This document shows, one piece after another, positions 8,427 to 16,429 of a DNA stretch of 64,000 nucleotides (its first letter is position 1; the number at the start of each line of letters is the position of its first letter). Origin of the DNA: Chloroflexota bacterium (GTDB lineage Bacteria; Chloroflexota; Anaerolineae; Anaerolineales; Anaerolineaceae); NCBI GenBank assembly GCA_004347695.1, contig SLTK01000010.1:78518-142517 (forward strand). The letters are read 5' to 3'. Under the pieces are notes generated by a model. The model was not told the DNA's origin. It made no database searches and worked only from the letters and a program-made list of their open reading frames with translations. Both the position numbers and the translations under genes were made by a program.

Positions 8427-9578
8427 ATGGAAATGAATTTTGGACAACAAGCTGAATCGTTCGCCCGTATCAAGGTTATTGGTGTGGGAGGGGGAGGATG
8501 CAACGCCGTCAATCGCATGATTGAAGAAGGTATGGGCGGGATAGAATTCGTCACCGTCAATACCGACGCCCAGGCATTGCTGCTCTCCAAGGCGCCGACC
8601 CGCGTTCGCATTGGCGACAAAGGGACACGCGGCCTTGGCGCTGGCGGTAACCCGGAGGTTGGCCGCAAAGCTGCCGAGGAGTCCGCTGAAGAGCTGTACG
8701 AAGTCCTCAAAGGCTCTGACATGGTCTTCGTGACCTCGGGTCTTGGCGGCGGCACCGGCACTGGAGCAGCCCCCATTGTGGCGCAAATTGCCAAAGAGGT
8801 TGGCGCGTTGACGATTGGCGTTGTCACCCGCCCGTTTGCCTTCGAGGGAGCTCGCCGCCAGCAATCGGCTGAACTTGGAATCACCAAGCTCAAAGAACAT
8901 GCCGATACCCTGATCGTGATCCCCAACGACCGTCTGCTGCAGATTGTGGATAAAAAGGTCAGCCTGACCGAAGCCTTCCGCACTGCCGATGACGTGCTGC
9001 GCCAGGGTATTCAGGGCATCTCCGAATTGATCACCATCCCCGGCATGATCAACCTGGACTTTGCCGATGTGCGCGCCATCATGTCCGAAGGCGGCGCAGC
9101 GTTGATGGCTGTTGGACATGCCACCGGTGAAGACCGCGCCCGGGTTGCCGCTGAACTGGCAATTTCCAGCCAGTTGCTCGACATCACCATTGATGGCGCC
9201 CGCGGCATTCTCTTCAACGTCACCGGCGGGAACAATCTTACGCTCTTCGAGGTCAACCAGGCTGCCGCCATCATCAAGGAAACCGCGCACCCGGATGTCA
9301 ATTTGATCTTCGGTGCCGTCATCGATCCCAACATGGGCGAAGAGGTCCGGATCACGGTCATTGCCACCGGCTTCGACCGCCCTTCCAGCGGGCGTTCCCC
9401 TTTATTGGAGACGCGCCCCGCAGCGAGGGAAGCAACCCAGCCTATCGCGGCGAGCAGCCTCACCAACAAGGCTGAGCGGCCAGCGCCAATTTCTACGCCG
9501 ATCGAGTTTCAACCGCACGTCATGAACACGAACGATCTGGACATTCCGGCCTTCTTACGCAATCGTTCGACCCGGTAG
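8427..9578 (+). CDS. ftsZ: Cell division GTPase FtsZ
   Basis: Tubulin-like GTPase that forms the Z ring. 383 aa. Seen: the [13 protein letters not shown] nucleotide-binding start (about residue 17), the tubulin signature [12 protein letters not shown] (about 107), the T7 synergy loop region with [14 protein letters not shown] (about 205), a short linker (about 320-365) and the conserved C-terminal peptide [10 protein letters not shown] that binds FtsA and other partners. The start ATG 8427 has the strong site GCGGAGGA (8417-8424). It is the last gene of the division block; hairpins follow in the intergenic region. Confidence 0.97.
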   Translation: MEMNFGQQAESFARIKVIGVGGGGCNAVNRMIEEGMGGIEFVTVNTDAQALLLSKAPTRVRIGDKGTRGLGAGGNPEVGRKAAEESAEELYEVLKGSDMVFVTSGLGGGTGTGAAPIVAQIAKEVGALTIGVVTRPFAFEGARRQQSAELGITKLKEHADTLIVIPNDRLLQIVDKKVSLTEAFRTADDVLRQGIQGISELITIPGMINLDFADVRAIMSEGGAALMAVGHATGEDRARVAAELAISSQLLDITIDGARGILFNVTGGNNLTLFEVNQAAAIIKETAHPDVNLIFGAVIDPNMGEEVRITVIATGFDRPSSGRSPLLETRPAAREATQPIAASSLTNKAERPAPISTPIEFQPHVMNTNDLDIPAFLRNRSTR

Positions 9579-9890
9579 GTTCAACCCGCTTCGCCCTGAT
9601 CTGGCCTGAAAAGGCCAGAGTTGGGTGGCTGATCGCCGCAATGACTGACCGTCTGGCTGTCGCATCCCCTTAGAAAGGGTTGAGTAAACAACCCTTTCTG
9701 AAAACACGCCTGCATCTGCGTAAACCATGCACCTGTCCCCTCCAAACAGGGCAGCCGGCTGCGCAGTGCCTTAATGGTAAGGTCCAAACCTGTCTAGCGA
9801 GAGCCTCTGGCGTCAATGCCAGGGGCTCTCCGGGTTTAAAGCCCTTTTTCCTTTATAATATTTACTGAGATGTCTGGAGGATATGAACCA
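9579..9890 (+). other. Hairpin-rich intergenic region after ftsZ
   Basis: No convincing gene. It holds at least two strong hairpins: a perfect 11-bp stem at 9672-9699 (AGAAAGGGTTG, six-base loop, complement) without a T-run, and a 13-bp stem with one G-U pair at 9799-9830 (GAGAGCC and GGCTCTC at its base), followed 14 bases later by TTTTT at 9844-9848. The last one may end the ftsZ transcript. The whole stretch could also be a small structured RNA, but it has none of the conserved blocks of RNase P RNA, tmRNA or SRP RNA that I would recognise, and I cannot assign it. Confidence 0.4.
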
Positions 9891-9896
9891 TTGGGC

Positions 9897-9925
9897 TTGA
9901 CACCGGTTTTTTTGTCAAGTAGAAT
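9897..9925 (+). promoter_or_regulatory. Sigma-70-type promoter of the riboswitch/P-type ATPase unit
   Basis: Consensus -35 TTGACA (9897-9902), 17-base spacer and -10 TAGAAT (9920-9925). The predicted start near 9932 coincides with the 5' edge of the riboswitch aptamer. Confidence 0.8.
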
Positions 9926-9929
9926 TTTC

Positions 9930-10054
9930 CGTCTGTTGGGGAGTAGCTACCCTGTTTCAGGGCTGGTCTGCCGTCAAGCCGAAGAGGTTCTTCCGGTAGC
10001 CCAAACGCTCATCAGCGTTTAGCAAGACCATCACTAAGGTGGTGGTCTTTTTTT
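9930..10054 (+). promoter_or_regulatory. yybP-ykoY manganese riboswitch
   Basis: The two signature parts of the yybP-ykoY (Mn2+-sensing) aptamer are seen: GGGGAGTAGCT (9938-9948) and, about 80 bases later, GCAAGACC (10022-10029), with the intermediate CCGTCAA (9971-9977) and several pairing stems (GAAGAGGTTCTTC, AAACGCTCATCAGCGTTT). Known family members sense Mn2+ and often control Mn2+ exporters or P-type cation ATPases. The 3' side AAGACC is also the left arm of the terminator at 10024-10054, so ligand-bound aptamer and terminator exclude each other: Mn2+ would allow read-through into the ATPase gene (inferred switch logic). Confidence 0.85.
10024..10054 (+). terminator. Riboswitch-controlled intrinsic terminator
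   Basis: Stem AAGACCATCACT / GGTGGTGGTCTT with a short AA-containing loop, followed by a run of T to 10054. Its left arm uses the conserved AAGACC of the aptamer. It lies 41 bases before the ATPase start. Confidence 0.85.
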
Positions 10055-10095
10055 AATCCACCTGCCCCTATATTCACAAAGTCAAGGAGGCTACC

Positions 10096-12852
10096 ATGCA
10101 AGAATGGCATCGGATGGACTACCGCGCAGCAGCGTCGCAGTTGGATACAGAAGTCAAAAACGGGTTGGATCCGGCAGAAGCCGAGCAGCGTCTGCAAACC
10201 CATGGACCCAATGAACTGGTTGATCGTGGGCTAAAAAGTCCCTGGAAAATCTTGTGGGAGCAAGTGACCGAGGTCATGGTGCTGATCTTGATCCTGGCTG
10301 CCGGTATTTCATTTTTCCTCGGCGAGAACCTGGACGCCATCGTCATCCTGATCATTGTCATCCTGAACGCTATTCTGGGTTTTACCCAGGAATATAAGGC
10401 GGAACAGGCCATGGCGGCCTTGAAAAAAATGGCCGTGCCCAAGGTTAAAGTACGCCGCGGCGGGCGGTTGCTGACTGTGGAAGCCCGCGTCCTGGTCCTG
10501 GGCGACATCATCCAGTTGGACGCCGGCGATGCCGTCCCCGCGGATTGCCGCCTGGTTGAGGCCTTCAACCTGCGAGTGCAGGAATCCGTTCTGACCGGCG
10601 AGTCGGAGCCGGTGGAAAAAATAATTGAACCGCTCGACGGGGAAAACCTGGGCGTCGGCGACCGCCGCAATATGGTCTTCATGGGAACAGTGACCACTTT
10701 CGGCCGCGGCGTAGCCATGGTGACCTCAACCGGGATGAACACGGAACTCGGCAAGATCGCAGACCTGATCCAAACAGTTGGCAACGAGCCCACCCCCCTG
10801 CAAAAACGCCTGTCTCAGCTTGGCAAAGGCCTGGCAATGGCCGCCCTGGTGATCGTTGGCATCGTTTTTGCCCTCGGCCTGGCGCGCGGCGAAGACTTTG
10901 AAAGCATGCTGCTGACCGGAATCAGCATGGCCGTTGCAGCTATCCCGGAAGGGTTAACCGCCGTTGTTACCATTGCGCTTGCCCTGGGAGCACAGCGGAT
11001 GCTGCAGCGCCGTGCGTTGATCCGCAAGCTGCCGGCAGTGGAAACGCTGGGCTCGGTAACCGTTATTTGTTCGGACAAGACCGGGACTTTGACCGAAAAT
11101 CGCATGACCGTCACGCTGGTCGATACCGCCGGCAATCGCGTCGATTTCCTCCAGGAAGTCAAGGAATACGCCCCGCGCCTGTCCGAAGATGACATCAACC
11201 ACCCCGTTCAAGGATTTTCCACTGCCCTGGGGCTGATGCTGGTAGGCGGCGCATTGTGCAACGATGCGGTACTGGAAGAAAACGAAGGCGAACCCGGAAG
11301 TTTCACGGCTGTTGGTGACCCCACGGAAGGCGCGCTGGTAATTGCTGCGGCCAAAGCCGGTTTATGGAAAGAAGATTTGCTCAAAACCATGCCGCGGATT
11401 GCAGAACTACCCTTTGATTCTGACCGCAAACGCATGACCACCGTTCATGAGCTTGACCGCAAACATCCCCTTGCTGTTATCCAGCCCTCCCAGCAGATAA
11501 TCCAGGCTGCAAACGAAGCGCCATACCTGAGTATCACCAAAGGATCGGTTGACGGCTTACTGGATATATCGACCTCCGTCTGGGTGGATGACAAAGCCGT
11601 TCCTCTGGATGCTGCCTGGCGTGATCGGATCGATCAGGCCAATGCGGACATGGCAAAGAAAGGCATGCGAGTGCTGGGTATCGGCTACCGTTTCTGTCAT
11701 GAGCCAACCGATCCCGCTTGCGCCCAGCCATCGGAGAGCGACCTGACCTTCATCGGCATGATGGGAATGATCGACCCGGCGCGCCCGGAAGTGCGCGATG
11801 CAGTCAATGTTGCCAAAGGCGCCGGAGTGCACGTCATTATGATTACCGGCGACCATCCGCTGACTGCCATGCACATTGCCAGGGAGCTGAATATCGCTGA
11901 CGCGGAAAGCACCACATTAACCGGTCAGGACCTGGCAAAAATGGAAGTCGAGGACATCAAAACCAGGGTGGATCACGTCTCTGTTTTTGCCCGGGTTTCA
12001 CCTGAACACAAACTTAAAATCGTCCAGGCGCTGCAGGAAAAGAACAACATTGTTGCCATGACGGGTGACGGGGTAAATGACGCCCCGGCGCTCAAAAAAG
12101 CCAATATCGGGGTTGCCATGGGTATCACCGGCACCGATGTTTCCAAAGAAGCATCCGATATGGTGCTGCTGGACGATAACTTTGCCACCATCGTAGCCGC
12201 CATCGAAGAAGGGCGCCGGATTTACGATAACATCCGTAAATTCATCAAATACGCCCTGACCTCCAATATGGGCGAGGTTCTGGTCATGCTTATCGGGCCA
12301 TTCATCGGCTTCCCGCTGCCATTGACGCCGCTGCAAATCTTGTGGGTCAACCTGGTCACCGACGGTCTGCCCGGCCTGGCTTTGACCGTCGAACCGGTTG
12401 AGCCCGGAACGATGAAACGCAAGCCGCACTCCCCCACGGAAAGTATCTTTGCCCGCGGCCTTGGCATCGATATCCTCCTGATTGGTTTGATGCTGGCTGC
12501 AGTTTCGCTGGTGGCGGGGTTCTGGTCGCAAGCTACCGGTCACCCGGATAACTGGCAGACCATGATTTTCACGACCTTGACCATCGCGCAAATGGGTAAC
12601 GTTATGGCAGTGCGGTCGGACCTCGATTCAACCTTCAAGATCGGGTTTTTCTCCAACCGGATGCTGATCGGCGCCGTCCTTCTGACGGTGGCCTTGCAGA
12701 TGGCCGTCATTTATGTGCCATTCCTGCAAGACGTTTTCAACACCCGGGCACTGCCCCTGACCGATTTGCTGGTCAGTCTCGGATTGAGTGTGGTCCTGTT
12801 TTTCGGGGTCGAGGTCATCAAATGGACGCGCCGGCGTAAAGGCGTCGAATAA
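10096..12852 (+). CDS. P-type cation-transporting ATPase, Ca2+/Mn2+ type (P2A-like)
   Basis: ATP-driven cation pump of 918 aa. Domains: N-terminal cation-ATPase segment (about 1-70), M1-M2, actuator domain with LTGESEPV (about 170), M3-M4 with [15 protein letters not shown] (ion-binding Pro/Glu, about 275), phosphorylation motif [11 protein letters not shown] (about 330), nucleotide domain (KGSVDG near 480), hinge [15 protein letters not shown] (about 655), and six C-terminal helices with [18 protein letters not shown] as M6. The M4 and M6 residues fit SERCA/PMR1-type pumps rather than Cu+ or K+ pumps. ATG 10096 follows AAGGAGG. The Mn2+ riboswitch directly upstream suggests that Mn2+ export is the physiological job, with Ca2+ as the other candidate. 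Confidence 0.92.
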   Translation: MQEWHRMDYRAAASQLDTEVKNGLDPAEAEQRLQTHGPNELVDRGLKSPWKILWEQVTEVMVLILILAAGISFFLGENLDAIVILIIVILNAILGFTQEYKAEQAMAALKKMAVPKVKVRRGGRLLTVEARVLVLGDIIQLDAGDAVPADCRLVEAFNLRVQESVLTGESEPVEKIIEPLDGENLGVGDRRNMVFMGTVTTFGRGVAMVTSTGMNTELGKIADLIQTVGNEPTPLQKRLSQLGKGLAMAALVIVGIVFALGLARGEDFESMLLTGISMAVAAIPEGLTAVVTIALALGAQRMLQRRALIRKLPAVETLGSVTVICSDKTGTLTENRMTVTLVDTAGNRVDFLQEVKEYAPRLSEDDINHPVQGFSTALGLMLVGGALCNDAVLEENEGEPGSFTAVGDPTEGALVIAAAKAGLWKEDLLKTMPRIAELPFDSDRKRMTTVHELDRKHPLAVIQPSQQIIQAANEAPYLSITKGSVDGLLDISTSVWVDDKAVPLDAAWRDRIDQANADMAKKGMRVLGIGYRFCHEPTDPACAQPSESDLTFIGMMGMIDPARPEVRDAVNVAKGAGVHVIMITGDHPLTAMHIARELNIADAESTTLTGQDLAKMEVEDIKTRVDHVSVFARVSPEHKLKIVQALQEKNNIVAMTGDGVNDAPALKKANIGVAMGITGTDVSKEASDMVLLDDNFATIVAAIEEGRRIYDNIRKFIKYALTSNMGEVLVMLIGPFIGFPLPLTPLQILWVNLVTDGLPGLALTVEPVEPGTMKRKPHSPTESIFARGLGIDILLIGLMLAAVSLVAGFWSQATGHPDNWQTMIFTTLTIAQMGNVMAVRSDLDSTFKIGFFSNRMLIGAVLLTVALQMAVIYVPFLQDVFNTRALPLTDLLVSLGLSVVLFFGVEVIKWTRRRKGVE

Positions 12853-12870
12853 TTCGAAAGCGTTTCTTGT

Positions 12871-12906
12871 AAAAAAATTCCCCCGCCAGGTTCCAGCGGG
12901 GGAATT
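12871..12906. terminator. Bidirectional intrinsic terminator
   Basis: A-run, stem TTCCCCCGC, loop, GCGGGGGAA, then TTTT. It serves the ATPase gene on the plus strand and the small minus-strand gene at 12927-13202. Confidence 0.85.
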
Positions 12907-12926
12907 TTCTCGTTCAATGTAGAAAT

Positions 12927-13202
12927 CTAGCGCCGGCCAAAATTTTTGGCCTGATAACTGAAGCGCCAGCGTTTGACCAGGGTGGTAAATTCGATCAGCA
13001 GCCGCCCGCGCCCCATTTCGGCAGTTTCCTGCTCGCCCTCCGGGACAGTCGAAAGCGCTTTGCGAATGGACTCAGCCGTTTCTTCGGTCAGGCCGTTGGT
13101 TTGTATCTCCTCCTCCCAGGTTTTGCGGGTTGCGTCATCGGTGGGAACCTTCTCGACCAGCTTGAGAATCTTTTTTTCTTCGGGTGATAAGTGATGTGCC
13201 AT
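12927..13202 (-). CDS. Small hypothetical protein
   Basis: 91-residue soluble protein, charged and mostly helical by composition, starting MAHHLSPEEKKILKL. The internal ATG at 13202 is chosen over the longer frame to 13283 because TTAGGAGG lies seven bases before it on the minus strand. No known motif is seen; the N-terminal sequence resembles small cytoplasmic proteins of unknown function. It converges on the ATPase gene and is divergent from lysA. Confidence 0.65.
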   Translation of the reverse strand: MAHHLSPEEKKILKLVEKVPTDDATRKTWEEEIQTNGLTEETAESIRKALSTVPEGEQETAEMGRGRLLIEFTTLVKRWRFSYQAKNFGRR

Positions 13203-13312
13203 GCTTTTCCTCCTAAAACTCAGGCTGACAGCCAGTGAGTCTCTCCATTCATTATACCTGATCCCTGGCGGCCGGTCACGCAACCAGGAGCCTTATGGCA
13301 GCCGGGCGAGTA

Positions 13313-13341
13313 TTGTTGCATTTTTTAAAGAATGGTATTAT
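13313..13341 (+). promoter_or_regulatory. Promoter of the lysA-type gene
   Basis: -35 TTGTTG (13313-13318), 17-base spacer, -10 TATTAT (13336-13341). The predicted start near 13348 supports translation from ATG 13398 rather than from the in-frame ATG at 13332, which lies inside the promoter. Confidence 0.55.
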
Positions 13342-13397
13342 CCAACCCGGAATTTTTTGTGACCCATACGATCTCTTTGCAGAAAGAATTGTTCCCC

Positions 13398-14702
13398 ATG
13401 AAAGAAAAAGTCGATTTATCGTTGTTCCCGGTGACTGCTGGCATTAATTCCCTTGGTCATTTGACCCTGGCCGGCCACGACCTGGTCACCCTGGCGGAAA
13501 CCTACGGCACACCGCTGTACTTGTACGACGGCGCTACAGTTCGCGGACAGTTGGACCGGCTCAAAAGCCTGATCAAAACCAGCTACCCCGGCGAAGCTAC
13601 AATTGCATACGCCAGCAAGGCCTATTTTTCCCGGGCGTTTGCCGCCAAACTGGCTGCGCTTGGCGCCGGCTCAGACGTGGTCAGCCTGGGTGAAATTCAC
13701 GTGGCGCAAAAAGCCGGCTTCTCGGCTGAAGTGATTCACCTGCACGGCAATAATAAATCCGAAGCCGAATTACTGGCTGCGCTGCAATGGAATATTCAAG
13801 CCATCGTGGTGGACAGCCTGGACGAGCTGGCCTTTCTGGAAACGCTGGCTGCCGCACAGAAGCGCCCCGCGCGCATCTGGCTGCGCATCACGCCAGACTT
13901 GAACGTCAACACCCACCCGCATATCGCCACCTCCCATTCCGACAGTAAATTTGGGCTGCATATCCAAAACGGCGAAGCGGCGGAAGCCATCCGCCGGTCG
14001 CTGGCCAGCCCATGGCTCAAACTCGCCGGTCTGCATACGCACCTGGGTTCGCAAATATTCGATGCCGAACCTTACCAGCAGGCGATTAATGCGCTCTGCG
14101 AAGTCGCAGCCGCCAATAACTTCATCCCTGAGGAGCTCAGCCCGGGCGGCGGCTGGGGAGTACGTTATACCAACGCTGATTCAGCCGACGATGCGGAACT
14201 CTGGGTGTGCACGGTCGCTGACGCACTCCAGGAGGCTTGCAGCCGCTATAAATGGCCGTTACCCCGTCTGGTGCTCGAACCGGGGCGCTGGCTGGTTGCC
14301 CGCGCCGGTGTGGCGGTATATACCGTCGGCGCACAGAAAACCACGCCAGACGGCACCCATATTGTCGCCATTGACGGAGGTCTGGCGGATAACCCGCGGG
14401 TGGCTCTCTACAACGCCCACTACACTGCGCGAGTCGTTCAGCGGGCCAGCGCGGACCCAACCGAAAAAGTGCGCGTGGTTGGCAAATTCTGCGAAACTGG
14501 TGACGTGCTGATTCCGGAAACCCACCTGCCGCCGGTCAAACGCGGCGACCTGCTCGTCACCCCCGTTTCCGGCGCCTACCAGTTGTCGATGGCGTCCAAT
14601 TACAATTATGCTTCGCGTCCCACGGCCCTCTGGCTGGAGGAAGGCAGCGTGGAAGTAATGCAAACCCGCGAGCAACCGGATCAGTCCGGCTGGTTGGTGT
14701 GA
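13398..14702 (+). CDS. lysA: Diaminopimelate decarboxylase
   Basis: PLP enzyme (fold III) that decarboxylates meso-diaminopimelate to L-lysine. 434 aa from ATG 13398. Seen: the PLP-lysine motif YASKAYF (about residue 70), LHGNNKS (about 115), SDSKFGLH (about 180), GLHTHLGSQIFD (about 213), the phosphate-binding SPGGGWGVRY (about 250), LEPGRWLVARAG (about 292), and CETGDVL near 365 with the catalytic Cys. The family also contains related amino-acid decarboxylases, but the ordered motifs fit LysA best. It stands alone, with its own promoter. Confidence 0.88.
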   Translation: MKEKVDLSLFPVTAGINSLGHLTLAGHDLVTLAETYGTPLYLYDGATVRGQLDRLKSLIKTSYPGEATIAYASKAYFSRAFAAKLAALGAGSDVVSLGEIHVAQKAGFSAEVIHLHGNNKSEAELLAALQWNIQAIVVDSLDELAFLETLAAAQKRPARIWLRITPDLNVNTHPHIATSHSDSKFGLHIQNGEAAEAIRRSLASPWLKLAGLHTHLGSQIFDAEPYQQAINALCEVAAANNFIPEELSPGGGWGVRYTNADSADDAELWVCTVADALQEACSRYKWPLPRLVLEPGRWLVARAGVAVYTVGAQKTTPDGTHIVAIDGGLADNPRVALYNAHYTARVVQRASADPTEKVRVVGKFCETGDVLIPETHLPPVKRGDLLVTPVSGAYQLSMASNYNYASRPTALWLEEGSVEVMQTREQPDQSGWLV

Positions 14703-14731
14703 AACCCCAATCATGAGTTGATCAAATAATT

Positions 14732-14908
14732 AACCACGGAGACACGGAGAAACCCTTAATTTCATCAATGCGTCCTCTTTGTGCTTATCTTTTATATCCT
14801 TTGAATTGTTTCTTCCCACCTGTTTATTCGCATTAACCATCAAAATTGGTCGTTATATGACAACTCTTGTGAAAGATGTGAAAAGCTTTTCTCCGTGTCT
14901 CCCTGGTA
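14732..14908. repeat. Interrupted inverted repeat (CACGGAGACACGGAGAAA type)
   Basis: The left arm CCACGGAGACACGGAGAAA (about 14733-14751) faces the right arm TTTTCTCCGTGTCTCCCTGG (about 14887-14906), about 135 bases apart. The sequence between is AT-rich and has no gene. Repeats built on this GGAGACACGGAGA unit are, from memory, scattered in many environmental genomes. Confidence 0.6.
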
Positions 14909-14916
14909 GATTGTAA

Positions 14917-15276
14917 TTAACGTAAAAGCCATGACACTGCTTCCGCGACATTTGAAAACACCCGGAATTGATTACCGGTATTGGTTTCTCGCACAAATTC
15001 GGCGAAGCGGCCGCTGCCAATGCGCTCTGGCGGCAGCACCACCGCTGTCCGAATGTGGTAAGTGCTCAATTTGAGCAGCACCGCCCCTGCCAAGCCGGTT
15101 TTCAATTCGAAGAAGTCCGGGTGAAGGCAGTCGCCATCCAGCAAGAGCCGCTCGGTCGAGTGCTCGCCGCACAGCGCGACCACATCCAGCGCATCGCGTT
15201 CACTGGCTATACGCAATGATTCAGCCGGACATTCAAGATAGGTGATTTCACCACTGGTCCGCAGGATTGGTTTCAT
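14917..15276 (-). CDS. DUF4180-type protein
   Basis: 119-residue soluble protein. The pattern RIASERDALDVVALCGE, then LLLDGDCLHPDFFELKTGLAG and YHIRTAVVLP, and a C-terminal FRVFSNVAEAVSWL, matches what I remember of the DUF4180 family, a small alpha/beta fold of unknown function. The start ATG has AAAGGGAT nearby on the minus strand. It lies downstream of the rubrerythrin gene on the same strand, 153 bases away, with no clear terminator between. The biochemical role is unknown. Confidence 0.7.
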   Translation of the reverse strand: MKPILRTSGEITYLECPAESLRIASERDALDVVALCGEHSTERLLLDGDCLHPDFFELKTGLAGAVLLKLSTYHIRTAVVLPPERIGSGRFAEFVRETNTGNQFRVFSNVAEAVSWLLR

Positions 15277-15429
15277 GTTATCCCTTTAGTAAATATGTAT
15301 TCTTTTTTGACTCCCCTAAAAGGGTTATTTCCGCCATCGTGTTTTTATTAAAGCAGGAACGCTGCAAAATTGCATTCCTGCTTATTTCTATTTCTGATTT
15401 TCTCCGCGCTCTGTGGTGAAATTTTTTCT

Positions 15430-15936
15430 TCAGGCGACTTTTTCGAAGCGCGACCCGGGCGCGCCGCATACCGGGCATACCTCGGGTGCATTGCGTTTGT
15501 GAGTGTGGCCGCATACCGGGCAGACGTAGTAATCGTACTCATCTTCTTCTTTCTTGCCCGCTTCAAGCAGTGCTAACGCTTCGCGATACAGGCTTTCATG
15601 CGTCTTTTCGACTTCCCAGGCGTAGCTGAAGCTCCTCAGCGCGCGCCGTTCGCCCTCGGCTTCGGCATCCTGGATGAACGGCGGGTACATTTCCGCAACC
15701 TCATAGTGTTCCCCCTGGATCGCGGCCTGCAGGTTGGCCAGCGTATTGCCAACGCCTTCCATTGCACGGAAGTGCGCTAGCGCATGAACGGTTTCAGCCT
15801 GGGCAGCCGCGCGGAACAACCGGGCGATCTGCGGGTAGCCTTCTGCATCCGCTTTTTGCGCGAAAGCGGTGTACTTGCGGTTGGCCTGCGACTCGCCGGC
15901 AAAGGCGGCCTGTAGATTATCCAAAGTCTTTGTCAT
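15430..15936 (-). CDS. Rubrerythrin
   Basis: Non-haem di-iron peroxidase that removes hydrogen peroxide in anaerobes, taking electrons through rubredoxin-like iron. 168 aa: a four-helix ferritin-like domain (about 1-130) with the Glu and E..H ligands (FAGESQANRKY, AAQAETVHALAHF, AIQGEHYEV, YAWEVEKTHESLY), followed by a rubredoxin-like tail with two CPVCG pairs (about 138-160). Start supported by GCAGGAGGGA six bases upstream on the minus strand. It points to an anaerobic or microaerophilic life with oxidative-stress defence. Confidence 0.95.
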   Translation of the reverse strand: MTKTLDNLQAAFAGESQANRKYTAFAQKADAEGYPQIARLFRAAAQAETVHALAHFRAMEGVGNTLANLQAAIQGEHYEVAEMYPPFIQDAEAEGERRALRSFSYAWEVEKTHESLYREALALLEAGKKEEDEYDYYVCPVCGHTHKRNAPEVCPVCGAPGSRFEKVA

Positions 15937-16198
15937 GATTCCCTCCTGCGGAAATTTATGGATTTATTAAATATAGCATGATTACGGTAAGCCATTGTAT
16001 TATGTATGTCCAATAACGCATATCACCAGTCGAACCGACAAAACTCATGAGAGAAGTGTGTGGAAATTCGTCATCCCGGTAAAACCCTTCGCCCCGGAAT
16101 TTCATGAAAACTTGTCATCCTGAATGCCCCGGATCAGATCGATTTGACATATCAAAATTTTACAAGGGCATGAAGGATCTCATGACCAGGTATAGAGA

Positions 16199-16314
16199 GG
16201 GGCTGTCCCAAAAGCGGGCGGGCATGGAAGCCCGCCCCTACCAAGAGGATGGGTTCCACCCCATCCCGCATATGTGGCGGAATAAATGACAAATTTATTC
16301 TTTTGAGACAGCCC
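16199..16314. mobile_element. MITE-like element with terminal inverted repeats
   Basis: About 115 bp without coding capacity. Its ends are 15-bp inverted repeats with one mismatch: GGGCTGTCCCAAAAG (16200-16214) and CTTTTGAGACAGCCC (16300-16314). Inside are two hairpins, GGGCGGGC/GCCCGCCC and GGATGGG/CCCCATCC. A second, diverged copy in opposite orientation starts at 63905. The end sequence resembles the ends of some insertion sequences, so it was probably moved by a transposase encoded elsewhere. No clear target-site duplication is seen. Confidence 0.65.
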
Positions 16315-16358
16315 ATGACACAGTTATTGCAGGTAGGGTTGGCCACACGGCACGCGTA

Positions 16359-16400
16359 GAGTGAAACCCAACAATATACCAATAATGTTGAGTTTCACTC
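16359..16400. repeat. Palindromic intergenic hairpin
   Basis: GAGTGAAAC (16359-16367) and GTTTCACTC (16392-16400), extended inward by AACA/TGTT, around a short AT-rich loop. It stands 30 bases downstream of nrdJ and might also help to end its transcript. Confidence 0.5.
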
Positions 16401-16429
16401 GCCAGATGCTCTGTTTGTGTCCAGCCGAC

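Larger units (their letters stand above)
15937..16429. other. Repeat-containing intergenic region
   Basis: No gene is visible. It contains an imperfect inverted repeat around 16113-16190 (GTCATCCTGAATGCCCC against GGGCATGAAGGATCTCATGAC), the MITE-like element at 16199-16314 and a hairpin at 16359-16400. The rubrerythrin upstream region is its AT-rich left end. Confidence 0.5.

Noticed and set aside
9579..9890. RNase P RNA, tmRNA or SRP RNA after ftsZ
   Set aside because: None of the conserved sequence blocks of these RNAs could be found.
13332..13397. Longer N-terminus of LysA from ATG 13332
   Set aside because: This ATG lies within the promoter -10 region; ATG 13398 gives the expected N-terminus.
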